From positions 1 to 47,644 of the forward strand of contig NZ_JANYUY010000055.1 of the NCBI RefSeq assembly GCF_025060755.1: DNA of 47,644 bases, given 5' to 3'. The DNA is from Paenibacillus doosanensis. GTDB taxonomy: Bacteria; Bacillota; Bacilli; Paenibacillales; NBRC-103111. This document shows positions 7,741 through 15,584 of this stretch, piece after piece. The notes under the pieces are model-generated. The model saw nothing but the letters and a program-made list of their open reading frames with translations, had not been told where the DNA came from and ran no database searches. Within the stretch, counting starts at the first letter, position 1, and each line of letters opens with the position of its first letter. A program made the position numbers and the translations under genes.

Positions 7741-7983
7741 ATGTCAACAGCTACAACGCCGGTTATCGTCTATTCCAGCACGACTTGCACCTATTGCAAA
7801 CAGTTGAAAACCTATTTGACCGATCAGAATATTGCTTTCGAAGAACGCAACATCGATCATAACGACGCTTACCGCGAGGAGCTTCAAGCTATGGGCATGA
7901 GCTCGATTCCGGTGACCGTGATCGGCGACACGAGAATATTGGGCTTAAACCCGACTCGTATCAAAAAAGCATTGGCGCAGTAA
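7741..7983 (+). CDS. Glutaredoxin-like protein (NrdH/Grx type)
   Basis: An 80-residue thioredoxin-fold protein with active site CTYC (Cys16, Cys19) after the first strand, the cis-Pro SIPVTVI segment and the C-terminal helix. AGGAGG lies about eight bases before the ATG. It sits 60 bases after the flavoprotein and 96 before the peroxiredoxin, and likely carries electrons between them. No glutathione pathway gene is in the window, so the electron source is presumably the flavoprotein. Confidence 0.9.
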   Translation: MSTATTPVIVYSSTTCTYCKQLKTYLTDQNIAFEERNIDHNDAYREELQAMGMSSIPVTVIGDTRILGLNPTRIKKALAQ

Positions 7984-8079
7984 GACGCGGCGTCCGCGCA
8001 TCCATGGATCGGGCGCCACAGACGCACTATTTGTCAAATCGATTGAAAACATAAACCCATCTTACAGGAGGAATTGACT

Positions 8080-8649
8080 ATGACGACAACAACAGCAGGA
8101 GCAGCGGCGGAAACGATAAAAATCGGATTGCAGGCCCCTTCCTTTAACCTGCCTTCCACGATCAATCTGGAGACGCTGGAAGAGCATGTAGCGCTGGAGA
8201 ACTACCGGGGGCGCTGGCTTATGGTGTTCTTCTGGCCGTTCGACTTCACTTACGTATGCCCGACCGAAATTATCGCCTTTAGCGACCATTACGATAAGTT
8301 CCAGGAGCTCGATTGCGATGTGATCGGGATTTCCGTCGACAGCATCTATACGCACCGGGCTTGGATTAACACGCCCCGCGACCAGCAGGGAATCGGACCG
8401 ATCCGCTACCCGATGGCATCGGACTTCAAGAAGGAAACGGCCCGCGCTTACGGCGTGCTGGACGAGGCTACCGGCGCGGCGCACCGCGGTCTGTTCATCA
8501 TCGATCCCGAAGGCGTTCTGCGCTACCAGGTCGTAACCGATATGAATGTCGGCCGCAGCGTAGAGGAGACGCTCCGCATATTGGAGGCGCTGCAGTCCGG
8601 AGGCATGTGCCCGGCGAATTGGAAACCCGGCGAAAAGACGCTGGGTTAA
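8080..8649 (+). CDS. Peroxiredoxin, typical 2-Cys AhpC/Prx1 type
   Basis: 189 residues. The peroxidatic motif FDFTYVCPTE puts the peroxidatic cysteine at residue 60, and the resolving cysteine is at 177 in GGMCPANW near the C terminus. It reduces hydrogen peroxide and organic hydroperoxides in the cytoplasm. AGGAGG is at 8,067-8,072, and an upstream TTG two codons earlier is not favoured. It is the last gene of the flavoprotein-glutaredoxin-peroxiredoxin operon and is followed by a terminator. Regulation by the PerR-like protein and/or the winged-helix regulator is inferred from position and upstream repeats. Confidence 0.92.
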   Translation: MTTTTAGAAAETIKIGLQAPSFNLPSTINLETLEEHVALENYRGRWLMVFFWPFDFTYVCPTEIIAFSDHYDKFQELDCDVIGISVDSIYTHRAWINTPRDQQGIGPIRYPMASDFKKETARAYGVLDEATGAAHRGLFIIDPEGVLRYQVVTDMNVGRSVEETLRILEALQSGGMCPANWKPGEKTLG

Positions 8650-8667
8650 TCATAGCGATTGTCAGGA

Positions 8668-8692
8668 AGGCCTGTGAAAACGGGTCTTTTTT
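8668..8692 (+). terminator. Terminator of the redox operon
   Basis: AGGCCTG (8,668-8,674) pairs with CGGGTCT (8,681-8,687, with two G-T pairs), followed by a T run. Confidence 0.7.
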
Positions 8693-8700
8693 GTAGTTTA

Positions 8701-8884
8701 TTTAAAAGCCTGGTGAAAAAAGAGCGGAGGGGCCATTTGAATCTGGAAAAGCGTAAGCGTTCGCCTTTGAAAACGGATTCTCTCCACAGAAAAACGAAAA
8801 AACAATCCAAAGAATCCGTTTTTAACAGCGATTGGAGGATCAAATGGACGCCGCAGCGGACTTTTTCACCACCCTTTTAAAAGC
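8701..8884. repeat. Hairpin repeat family, copy 3 (complete, type A)
   Basis: TTTAAAAG and GGTGAAAAA at the left mirror TTTTTCACCACC and TTTTAAAAG at the right. CCATTTGA (8,733-8,740) pairs with TCAAATGG (8,840-8,847). The apical stem AAAACGGATTCT (8,770-8,781) pairs perfectly with AGAATCCGTTTT (8,811-8,822). The core GCGTTCGCCTTTG lies at 8,757-8,769. Almost identical to the copy at 47,286-47,468. A 73-codon open frame across it is an accident of the repeat. Confidence 0.8.
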
Positions 8885-8952
8885 CCGGTGAACAAGAGCG
8901 AGTGGAAACCTCTATCGACCGCAGGGCGCGACGAAATCACCGCACTTTTAAA
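8885..8952. repeat. Hairpin repeat family, right half only (type B)
   Basis: Begins CCCGGTGAAC, then matches the right arm of the element at 25,418 (GAGTGGAAACCTCTATCGAC, ACGAAATCACC) and ends in CTTTTAAA. The left arm and core are missing, so this is a solo half element fused to copy 3. Confidence 0.6.
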
Positions 8953-8967
8953 CGGGAGCCGCAATGT

Positions 8968-9015
8968 TTGACAAGCGGTAAGGCAGTCTCTATAATGATA
9001 ATGATTTTCGTTATC
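8968..9015 (+). promoter_or_regulatory. Fur-box sigma-A promoter of the FhuF-like gene
   Basis: TTGACA (8,968-8,973), a 17-base spacer and TATAAT (8,991-8,996) are all consensus. GATAATGATTTTCGTTATC (8,997-9,015) matches the 19-bp Fur box at 16 of 19 positions and lies directly after the -10 box. Iron-replete Fur should repress this promoter. Confidence 0.88.
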
Positions 9016-9131
9016 AAACACAGAATCCTTCGAGCATAAGATTGGATTAGGCCGGCCTGCTTGGGGGAGCCTGATCATACTTCATACAACAATGAATACG
9101 GAAAAATAAAAAGATGCAAGGAGGGATTGCG

Positions 9132-9935
9132 TTGCCGCAATTTGACGCAGCATATTATGCCGGGCAGTTCGGGGTAACTTTGGAGGATAGGACGGATACG
9201 GTGTTCGGGGCGTCGTTGTCTTCTCTTGCAGGCGCAGAGGGCGCCGAATCGTTCATACGGGCTTATGCGCCGCTGATCAAAGCGCTGGAGCCGGATGTCG
9301 CGGGCACGTATTTTGCCAGCTGGTTCGGAGCGGTCTGCGCGGCGTTTCAATATTCGCTATGGCATGATAATGCGAAGCCGGATTTGTCGCTCGACAACGT
9401 GGAGCTGCAGCTTTATGTGAAGGAGCAGCGGGCAGGCATGGAGTTTCGCGTCAGACAATGGGAGAGCGAGTCGCTGCCCGACGCTGCCGCTCACCGCAGT
9501 TCTCAGGCGGTCGAGGCGATGGAAGCCTTCTACGGTCGGCAGATTCGGCCGCTGCTGGAGAGCATAGCAGGCGTCGTCGGTCTGAACGCCGGACAGCTGT
9601 GGGGCGTGATCGGCACCCGGCTGCATTATGTCAAGGACCGCTGGCTGGAGGAGGCGGAGACGGAGGAGCAGCGCGAGAGATTGAACCATGATCTGGATCA
9701 GCTGCTGCGCGGACTCGATCCGGCCGTATTCGGCCGGCCCAAGAATCCGTTCGACATCCGCTTCCGGATGATGGAGAATCCGCGCAAGCCCGGCGAGCAG
9801 ATGAGGATCAAGGCGGTATGCTGCCTTGCTTACAAAACGGATACCGGCCACGGTTATTGCTTCACCTGTCCTCGCTTGTCGGAGCGGGAACGTCAGGAGA
9901 AGATCGACAAGATCAAAGCGGAAGCGGTGCGGTAA
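9132..9935 (+). CDS. FhuF-like ferric-siderophore reductase
   Basis: A 267-residue cytoplasmic protein with the C-terminal [2Fe-2S] signature of FhuF: Cys230, Cys231, then Cys243 and Cys246 (CC-x11-C-x2-C). FhuF-type proteins reduce iron in ferric siderophores after uptake. I prefer the TTG at 9,132 because AAGGAGGG ends seven bases before it; an in-frame ATG at 9,114 would place that ribosome site inside the gene. The Fur-box promoter upstream supports an iron role. No siderophore transporter lies in the window, so it appears to act with genes elsewhere. Confidence 0.85.
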   Translation: MPQFDAAYYAGQFGVTLEDRTDTVFGASLSSLAGAEGAESFIRAYAPLIKALEPDVAGTYFASWFGAVCAAFQYSLWHDNAKPDLSLDNVELQLYVKEQRAGMEFRVRQWESESLPDAAAHRSSQAVEAMEAFYGRQIRPLLESIAGVVGLNAGQLWGVIGTRLHYVKDRWLEEAETEEQRERLNHDLDQLLRGLDPAVFGRPKNPFDIRFRMMENPRKPGEQMRIKAVCCLAYKTDTGHGYCFTCPRLSERERQEKIDKIKAEAVR

Positions 9936-9987
9936 GGTTCATTTTTGGAAAAATACGGATTTAAAGGCGAGCGGAGACAAGCCGTTG

Positions 9988-10030
9988 CAGCCCTTTCGAG
10001 CGAAAAGCTCGGAAGGGCTGTTTTCATTCT
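9988..10030 (+). terminator. Terminator after the FhuF-like gene
   Basis: CAGCCCTTTCGAGC (from 9,988) pairs with GCTCGGAAGGGCTG (to 10,020), followed by TTTTCATT. Long and GC-rich. Confidence 0.85.
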
Positions 10031-10120
10031 TAACACCATTTTAACAGGGCGTATTGTAAGATGAGGGGAGAAAGCGACGAATCGTGTCAACATATGCATT
10101 TTTGTAACTGGAGGGCTTCA

Positions 10121-11809
10121 ATGAAATTGTCCATTGGCAAACAAATTATTATCGGTTTTTTGATCGCGCCTTTGCTGCTTGCCGTGATCGGAGGAATGTC
10201 ATACCGCTATTTGCAGACGGTTAACGATTCGTATTCCGCCCTCGTCGAGGTGCAGGCCCGCGCCGCTTTTGACGCTCATGTGATCCAATTCGACGCCGCC
10301 CAGCAGATGAACTTTCTTAACGCGTATTTCGTTGTGAACGACAGCCAATATTTGCTGGGATTTCAATCGACGAACGCCGATTTGAACGATCTGGTCGGCC
10401 GAGTGTCGGGGAACTTGTCGGAGGACGGACGGGCATCGGCGAATGAAATCGCCGAGCTGAACAAGAAATTGCAGGCGCAAGCGGATCAAGTGGTGAAGCT
10501 GCTGAAGACAGATCCGCAGGAAGCCAGGAGACTGATCGGGGCCGAGGTGCTGCCGACCGGCTCCGAGATCAAGAATGTGTCGAAAACGGTCGTCGACCGT
10601 CAAGAGCAGCTGATGAACGAGGCTTATCGGACGAACGCCGGGCTTGTGGAATCGACGCGCCGGATGATCGTCGCCGCCAGCGCCGCGGCGATCCTCATCG
10701 CTCTGACGTTCGGGATCATTTTGGCTGCCCGCATATCGCGTCCGCTAGCTTTGGTCAGCCGTCAACTGAAAGACATCGCCGAAGGAGAGGGAGATTTGAC
10801 CGGACAGATCGTCATCCGCTCCGGAGGCGAATTCGGAGAGCTTGCCGCCTCGTTCAACGGGATGGTGAATAAACTGCGGGAGCTGATTCGGCAGGTCGGA
10901 AGCCATGCCGAGCAATTCGCCTCCCATGCCGCCGGGCTCCATTCCAGCGCCGCTGAGACCGGAGAAGCCTCGGAGAAAATCGCCGCTACCGTGCAGGAGG
11001 TAGCCTCCGGGTCTGTGAAGCAGCACGCCAGCGTGGAAGAAAGCATGCGCGTCATCGATGTCATGTCGCATCAGGCGGGGCAGATTTCGGATAAATCCCG
11101 TCATGTGTCCGTGATCGTCGGTCATGCGAAGGAAGCGGCTCTGCAGGGGGACGATACGATCAGGACGGCGATGAAGCAGATGGCATCGGTGCACGATACG
11201 ATGAATTTGATGAACGAAGTCATCGCAGGGTTACAGGAGAGGTCGATGGCTATTGAGAGGTCGATTCAGCTTATAACCGATATTGCGCGCAGAACCAATC
11301 TGCTGGCATTGAATGCGGGCATCGAGTCCGCCCGCGCGGGAGAGCACGGAAGGGGCTTCGCCGTCGTAGCCGGGGAAGTGCGCAGCCTTGCGTCCCAATC
11401 CGCTCATTCGGCCGCAACGATCGTGGAGATGATCGCCGATATCCGCGAGAAGACACATAGCGCGGCGCTGCTTATGGCCGAGAGCCGCAGCGTCACCGAT
11501 GCAGGGCTGCAGGATGTGAATCATGCGGGCGCGGCGTTCGGCTTTATTGTCGAGTCGATCGGGGAAATCGACAGGGAAATGTCGGAAGTCACCGAAGCTT
11601 CCGGCAGGATGGAAAGGGAGACGGCCCATGTCTCGCAGGCGGTTCACGCCATCGCCGAAGTAGCGGCAGCGAATGCGGGCGGTACGCAGCATATTCTTAC
11701 TTCGACGAAGGATCAGCTGGCTTCGATGGGGCATGTAACGGGCTCGATACGCCATCTGACCGAGCTTGCGTCCCAGCTTCAGCAGTCGATCGCCCGGTTT
11801 AAGGTGTAA
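10121..11809 (+). CDS. Methyl-accepting chemotaxis protein
   Basis: A 562-residue chemoreceptor. TM1 is at about residues 8-31, followed by a helical extracellular sensor of about 150 residues (four-helix-bundle type), TM2 at about 181-205, HAMP to about 258, then the coiled-coil signalling domain. The highly conserved hairpin tip is present ([18 protein letters not shown] and [15 protein letters not shown], about residues 390-425). The start is the ATG after GGAGGG at 10,110; an upstream frame to 10,061 lacks a ribosome site. It is a single gene; the che genes must be elsewhere. The ligand is unknown. Confidence 0.92.
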   Translation: MKLSIGKQIIIGFLIAPLLLAVIGGMSYRYLQTVNDSYSALVEVQARAAFDAHVIQFDAAQQMNFLNAYFVVNDSQYLLGFQSTNADLNDLVGRVSGNLSEDGRASANEIAELNKKLQAQADQVVKLLKTDPQEARRLIGAEVLPTGSEIKNVSKTVVDRQEQLMNEAYRTNAGLVESTRRMIVAASAAAILIALTFGIILAARISRPLALVSRQLKDIAEGEGDLTGQIVIRSGGEFGELAASFNGMVNKLRELIRQVGSHAEQFASHAAGLHSSAAETGEASEKIAATVQEVASGSVKQHASVEESMRVIDVMSHQAGQISDKSRHVSVIVGHAKEAALQGDDTIRTAMKQMASVHDTMNLMNEVIAGLQERSMAIERSIQLITDIARRTNLLALNAGIESARAGEHGRGFAVVAGEVRSLASQSAHSAATIVEMIADIREKTHSAALLMAESRSVTDAGLQDVNHAGAAFGFIVESIGEIDREMSEVTEASGRMERETAHVSQAVHAIAEVAAANAGGTQHILTSTKDQLASMGHVTGSIRHLTELASQLQQSIARFKV

Positions 11810-11812
11810 GCT

Positions 11813-12129
11813 TCACTTGATCTCCGACAGCAATCGTTCCTGTGCCTTGCACCATCGTGGACGATCGCCGCGGCCCGCAATTCCCGGTGCTCGGGGAAAA
11901 AATGCCGCACAAGCGCCCAGACGCCGACCGTATGCTCGTAGCGCGAATGGGTAACCGGGCAAAATAAAGCACCTGCGCCGAAATGATGCAGATGCTTCAA
12001 TCTTCGTACGGGAGCGCTCCGGAATAAGGCGGCTTCGCAATCGTCGGCACGCGCGCGCATCCGGTATAGCGGCCCCCACACCTCGGTATGATGAAACGTT
12101 TGTTGAACTGCAGGGCATTGCTTATACAT
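11813..12129 (-). pseudogene. HD-domain phosphohydrolase remnant
   Basis: From an ATG at 12,129 with a GAGG ribosome site, the frame shows the start of an HD-superfamily enzyme (VRRLKHLHHFGAG, HSRYEHTVGVW, AAAIVHD). It then breaks directly after the HD dipeptide (near 11,855). The remaining bases read CKAQERLLSEIK and stop in another frame, like a surviving C terminus. The metal-binding HD site is followed by none of the expected helices, and most of the gene is missing. This fits an internal deletion. The parent enzyme was probably a dGTPase-like or other HD phosphohydrolase. It is convergent with the chemoreceptor gene. Confidence 0.65.
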
Positions 12130-12219
12130 AGGATCGCCTCGAATTCCAATTACCGGTAAAGGAGTTATATTATAACGGGATTCCGGAAGGTTGTAAACGT
12201 ATGATTCCGGCAGGCCGAA

Positions 12220-14313
12220 TCAGGGCTGTGCCGGGCGGTTGGCGGAACGGCCGGAGAAGCCTCCGCCGTCGTCCTGCGCCAGCTCGGTCACGGCGATTTT
12301 ATAGGTGTGGGCCGCCGCCGACGATGGGACGCCCGTGGCGCCGCCTTGGTTTGCTCCCGCCGTCGCTCCGCTGCCTCCGGTGGCTCGCGGAGCGGTGTCC
12401 GGCAGCGAGCCTGCGCCGTTTCTTGAACCGGCGCCCGGGCTTCCATCGGCATTTCCGGGCACATCCGCTTGTTTTGTTGCTTTCGCGCTTGCTTCGGCTT
12501 CTCTATTCGGAGCAGAGCTTGAGCTTGCCGCGGGGTTCTTCGTCCCGGGGATGGAGCCGGCCTCGCCTTGCGGCCGCTCCCGGCTTTCCTTCCCGTCCGC
12601 TTCGTTCTTCTCCAGAAGCGTCCCCGTTACGACGGCCGGTCCCGTCCGAAACCGGACATTGCCGCTCAGCAGCACAACGTCGTTGCCGAGCCTGACGACG
12701 GCGGTATTGCCGTCCACGGACGCAATCTGGCATTGAAACCGGATGACCGCTCCCGGCTTCTGCTTCGGCAGCTCGGACAGCGCGATGTCGAGGATATCGG
12801 ATTTCACCTTCGCGAAGACGTACTGTCCCCCTTGAAATTCGTAATAGGCCTGCCGTCCCGCAGCATCTCCGGCCGGATTATCGACAATCAGCGTGCCCGG
12901 GCGGCTGCGGTCGGGAGCGAAACCGTCGGCTTCTACGTCGAGAACGGTCTTGAGCTCCGCCGAGCGAGGATCGTAAGTCACAGCGACGTATCTGGCTTGA
13001 CGCGATTTCGACGCGGCTTCGATGACGATGGCCGGCTGCTGGTCGCCGCCGCCGAGCGGGCCGGACAGCTTCAGCGCTTGGACGGCAAGCTGTTTGCCGA
13101 GCGCGGCCGAAGCGTAATCGAGCTTTTGATCGGCCGCCAGACGCGCCAGGACAAGCTCTCCGTCTGCCGCAATCCCTACGGCGGCGAGCTTCGCGCCCCA
13201 TGCCCCTTTGGCGCTCTGCACATTCGTGAAGACGGCGTCCGCCTTCGCGCCGGTCGCTTTGCGCAAGAGCTGCGCCGGATCGGCTTCAAGCCAGCGCTGC
13301 TCGGTATCGGCGGCTTCCTTCGACGTATCCTGGTACGCGTTTAATATCGTATACAAATCGATCGCTTCCGCGAATTTTTTCGCGGCGGCAAGCTGTTGCG
13401 CCCGGGTAAGCTGCGCTTTGATCGAAGCTTGAATATAGCTGCTCAGCTTGGGGCGTCCGTCCGTAAGCTCTTTAGCTGCCTGGTATTTTTTGGAATAGGA
13501 TATAAAGGCGGTTAAATCGTTTTTCTTCAGCAGCGAAGCGAGCGCGTTCTGCGCATACGTCTCGAACTGGGGCAGCAGCCATTCGGCCTGAACGCCGCCG
13601 GCCGTATAAAATTTGCGGAGGCGCTGCGTTTCGTCCACGACCTCGGGAAAGCTCTTCGTTTGGAACAGCGCGTCCATCCGTTTCTGGTCATAAGCTTTGA
13701 ACAACTCGTTCAACTGCTGCTTCTTCGTCTTCTCGTCCTTGTAATAGACGGCGGGAATTTGCAGCAAATATTGCATCGCATTGCCGCTGTCGAACGACTT
13801 GTCGGCGGCGCCGTTCTCCAGGCTCTGCTCCAGCTGCGTCTTCACGTCGGCGAACGATTGCGCAAGCCCTTCCTCCACCCGATAGGAAGCTTCCGCCTCG
13901 GCAAGCCGATTCCGGTCCGCTTCGCTGCGCGAAGCATACTCCATTTGGACCTGCTGGAACGACTCGTACGCTTGGAGCAGCGTAGGCACGTCGTTCACCT
14001 TGGCCGCCGCATGCATCCGGTCGGAGATGGAGCCGAGCGTTCGCTTCAGCTCGGTTACCGGCCGAAGCGTGTTCAGAGCGGCGTCGATCTCCTCGTTTTT
14101 ATAGCGGATGACCGTGTTCGCTCTCGCCCGCTGGAACAGGGCTTCCGCTTCGAGCTCATGCCCGTCCGCCTGCGCTTTCGCCGCCTGCTCGTACAGATCG
14201 GCCTTCGACCAGCCGGCATAGCTCTTGTAGCCGGAGGCGGCGAGCATGACGGCCAGCAGCAGCCCGGCCAGATTGCGGGTATGCTTCGAACGGCTGTACA
14301 TCGATATGAACAT
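12220..14313 (-). CDS. Unknown 697-residue membrane-anchored protein with Ser/Gly/Ala-rich tail
   Basis: I do not recognise a named family. A short N terminus is followed by one hydrophobic segment (about residues 13-31). Then comes a long, mostly helical, charged region (about 35-350) with repeated KxxxA and Q-rich patches, suggesting tetratricopeptide-like or coiled-coil helices. A beta-rich region (about 370-570) follows, and a disordered tail (about 575-680) rich in Ala, Ser, Gly and Pro. GGAGGG lies seven bases before the ATG at 14,313. It is the last gene of a three-gene minus-strand operon that diverges from the vWA/tubulin operon, starting 11 bases after the zinc-ribbon gene. Most of it is probably outside the membrane. 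Confidence 0.8.
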   Translation of the reverse strand: MFISMYSRSKHTRNLAGLLLAVMLAASGYKSYAGWSKADLYEQAAKAQADGHELEAEALFQRARANTVIRYKNEEIDAALNTLRPVTELKRTLGSISDRMHAAAKVNDVPTLLQAYESFQQVQMEYASRSEADRNRLAEAEASYRVEEGLAQSFADVKTQLEQSLENGAADKSFDSGNAMQYLLQIPAVYYKDEKTKKQQLNELFKAYDQKRMDALFQTKSFPEVVDETQRLRKFYTAGGVQAEWLLPQFETYAQNALASLLKKNDLTAFISYSKKYQAAKELTDGRPKLSSYIQASIKAQLTRAQQLAAAKKFAEAIDLYTILNAYQDTSKEAADTEQRWLEADPAQLLRKATGAKADAVFTNVQSAKGAWGAKLAAVGIAADGELVLARLAADQKLDYASAALGKQLAVQALKLSGPLGGGDQQPAIVIEAASKSRQARYVAVTYDPRSAELKTVLDVEADGFAPDRSRPGTLIVDNPAGDAAGRQAYYEFQGGQYVFAKVKSDILDIALSELPKQKPGAVIRFQCQIASVDGNTAVVRLGNDVVLLSGNVRFRTGPAVVTGTLLEKNEADGKESRERPQGEAGSIPGTKNPAASSSSAPNREAEASAKATKQADVPGNADGSPGAGSRNGAGSLPDTAPRATGGSGATAGANQGGATGVPSSAAAHTYKIAVTELAQDDGGGFSGRSANRPAQP

Positions 14314-14324
14314 GACCGTCCCTC

Positions 14325-15263
14325 CTACAATAACCCTTGAAATTCGGGATCAAAATCGTATTTCAGCTTCACTTGCTCCTGCGCCTTGTCGTACAGCTCG
14401 GGCACCCGGTCGCGGCTGCCTTGGAGCAGCTTGCACAGGCGCAGCAGGCGGTCTCGCGGCAGCGCGTCCAAATAATCGGCGATCAGGCCGGGGTACTGCA
14501 GCACATAGCCTTTGACCCGCAGGGCGGCGCTTGCCGTAAGCGCCAGCGTCTCCGGACCTCCCGGGAAAGCCTCGATCGCCTGACGGTGGCGCATCACATA
14601 GTCGAGCGCATCGCGCCCGACGAGCTGCGGACTGACCTTGCTCACCTCGTGCAGATAGCGGATGAAATCCGGCTCGAAGCCGGACGGAATCAGGGTGGAC
14701 AGCTCGAGGTCCATATCGCTGCGCACGATAAAATGGCTCAGGCACATCAGCTTCAGCACCTTCACCTGATTGCCTGTGATCAGATAGCCGATCTCGCGCA
14801 GCTTCTCGTAGGCGGTCTTGAAATCATCCGCCTTCAGATCGCTGGCCGCATCCTCCAGATCGAGCAGCATGCCGTCGCGGATCGCCTGATGCTCGGTCGC
14901 CAGCAGCTGATGCAGCAGCCGGTTTTCCACGGCGGAAGCGTAGTGTCTGGCCAGCAGAAGATAACCGGCGACGAGGACGATGCCCGCCAGCACCGAGATA
15001 ACCATCTGCAGGAGGGTTTCCGCCAGGAAAAAAGCGGCAAGACTGATCGAGAAGGCAATCATCGCATCTCTGGCTGTATGGCGGAGGCGAATCGTTCGGA
15101 CGATCTGCCGGTACGACTGGAATTTTCCGTCCGCTCCGCATTTCAGACAATTTTCGCTCCAGAGAACGGACACATTTCCGCAACCTTTGCACTGTTTTAA
15201 ACGTTCAAAAGCATGGCGGGTTCGCACGCTTTTGCGAAATTGCACGGGAATCTTTTTACTCAT
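14325..15263 (-). CDS. Zinc-ribbon membrane protein, unknown function
   Basis: A 312-residue protein. A zinc ribbon lies at the N terminus (Cys25, Cys28, Cys39, Cys42; CKGC and CLKC). Two membrane segments follow (about 67-83 and 86-105), then about 200 residues of helical cytoplasmic domain with no motif I recognise. I chose the ATG at 15,263, which lies inside the end of the upstream small gene (ATGAGTAA overlap). A GTG nine bases earlier is also possible. Translational coupling with the 49-residue protein is likely. Its place in the divergent operon suggests it works with the vWA/tubulin set, but this is inference. Confidence 0.8.
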   Translation of the reverse strand: MSKKIPVQFRKSVRTRHAFERLKQCKGCGNVSVLWSENCLKCGADGKFQSYRQIVRTIRLRHTARDAMIAFSISLAAFFLAETLLQMVISVLAGIVLVAGYLLLARHYASAVENRLLHQLLATEHQAIRDGMLLDLEDAASDLKADDFKTAYEKLREIGYLITGNQVKVLKLMCLSHFIVRSDMDLELSTLIPSGFEPDFIRYLHEVSKVSPQLVGRDALDYVMRHRQAIEAFPGGPETLALTASAALRVKGYVLQYPGLIADYLDALPRDRLLRLCKLLQGSRDRVPELYDKAQEQVKLKYDFDPEFQGLL

Positions 15264-15405
15264 GGCGATCACCGTTGTTCAGCAGGTCCAGAAATTCGGC
15301 GTCGACGGCGTCCGGGCGCACTTCCTGCTTTCGGCTCGTATGAAAATAAATCCAGCGGGCGGCGACAAAGACGGCGGCAAAAGCTATTCCAATAAATGTC
15401 GGCAT
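15256..15405 (-). CDS. Small single-pass membrane protein (49 residues)
   Basis: A short gene that could easily be missed. AGGAG lies six bases before the ATG at 15,405. The protein starts MPTFIGIAFAAVFVAARW, a single hydrophobic segment. An acidic cytoplasmic tail follows (DAVDAEFLDLLNNGD). The stop codon overlaps the start of the zinc-ribbon gene by eight bases (ATGAGTAA), a strong sign that both are translated. It is the first gene of the minus-strand operon facing the vWA/tubulin operon. Function unknown; small single-pass proteins often serve as assembly or regulatory subunits of membrane complexes. Confidence 0.7.
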   Translation of the reverse strand: MPTFIGIAFAAVFVAARWIYFHTSRKQEVRPDAVDAEFLDLLNNGDRHE

Positions 15406-15584
15406 CGGATTCTCCTAAACTTTAAGATTCTATTAGTGGAATTTTGCATACTAAAAAGTTAATATGGTTAGTAGACATAATATACATCATCGCTCCCACA
15501 TTTTACAATTTACAACAGAAATTCGTTACAACCCCGACAGGAATCGACAATTTCCTTAAATCACGTTTTGGAGGAATCAACACA
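15406..15584. promoter_or_regulatory. Divergent promoter region of the two system operons
   Basis: This AT-rich gap sits between the divergent 49-residue and vWA genes. Weak promoter-like words are seen: on the minus strand TTTAGT, 17 bases, TAGAAT. On the plus strand TTTACA and TATAC words occur without a clear pair. No strong operator was recognised. GGAGGA at 15,570-15,575 is the ribosome site of the vWA gene. Confidence 0.45.

Noticed and set aside
8659-8880. Small frames across the hairpin repeats, possibly real short proteins
   Set aside because: The repeats conserve base pairing rather than a reading frame, and the different stem types would give unrelated peptides.
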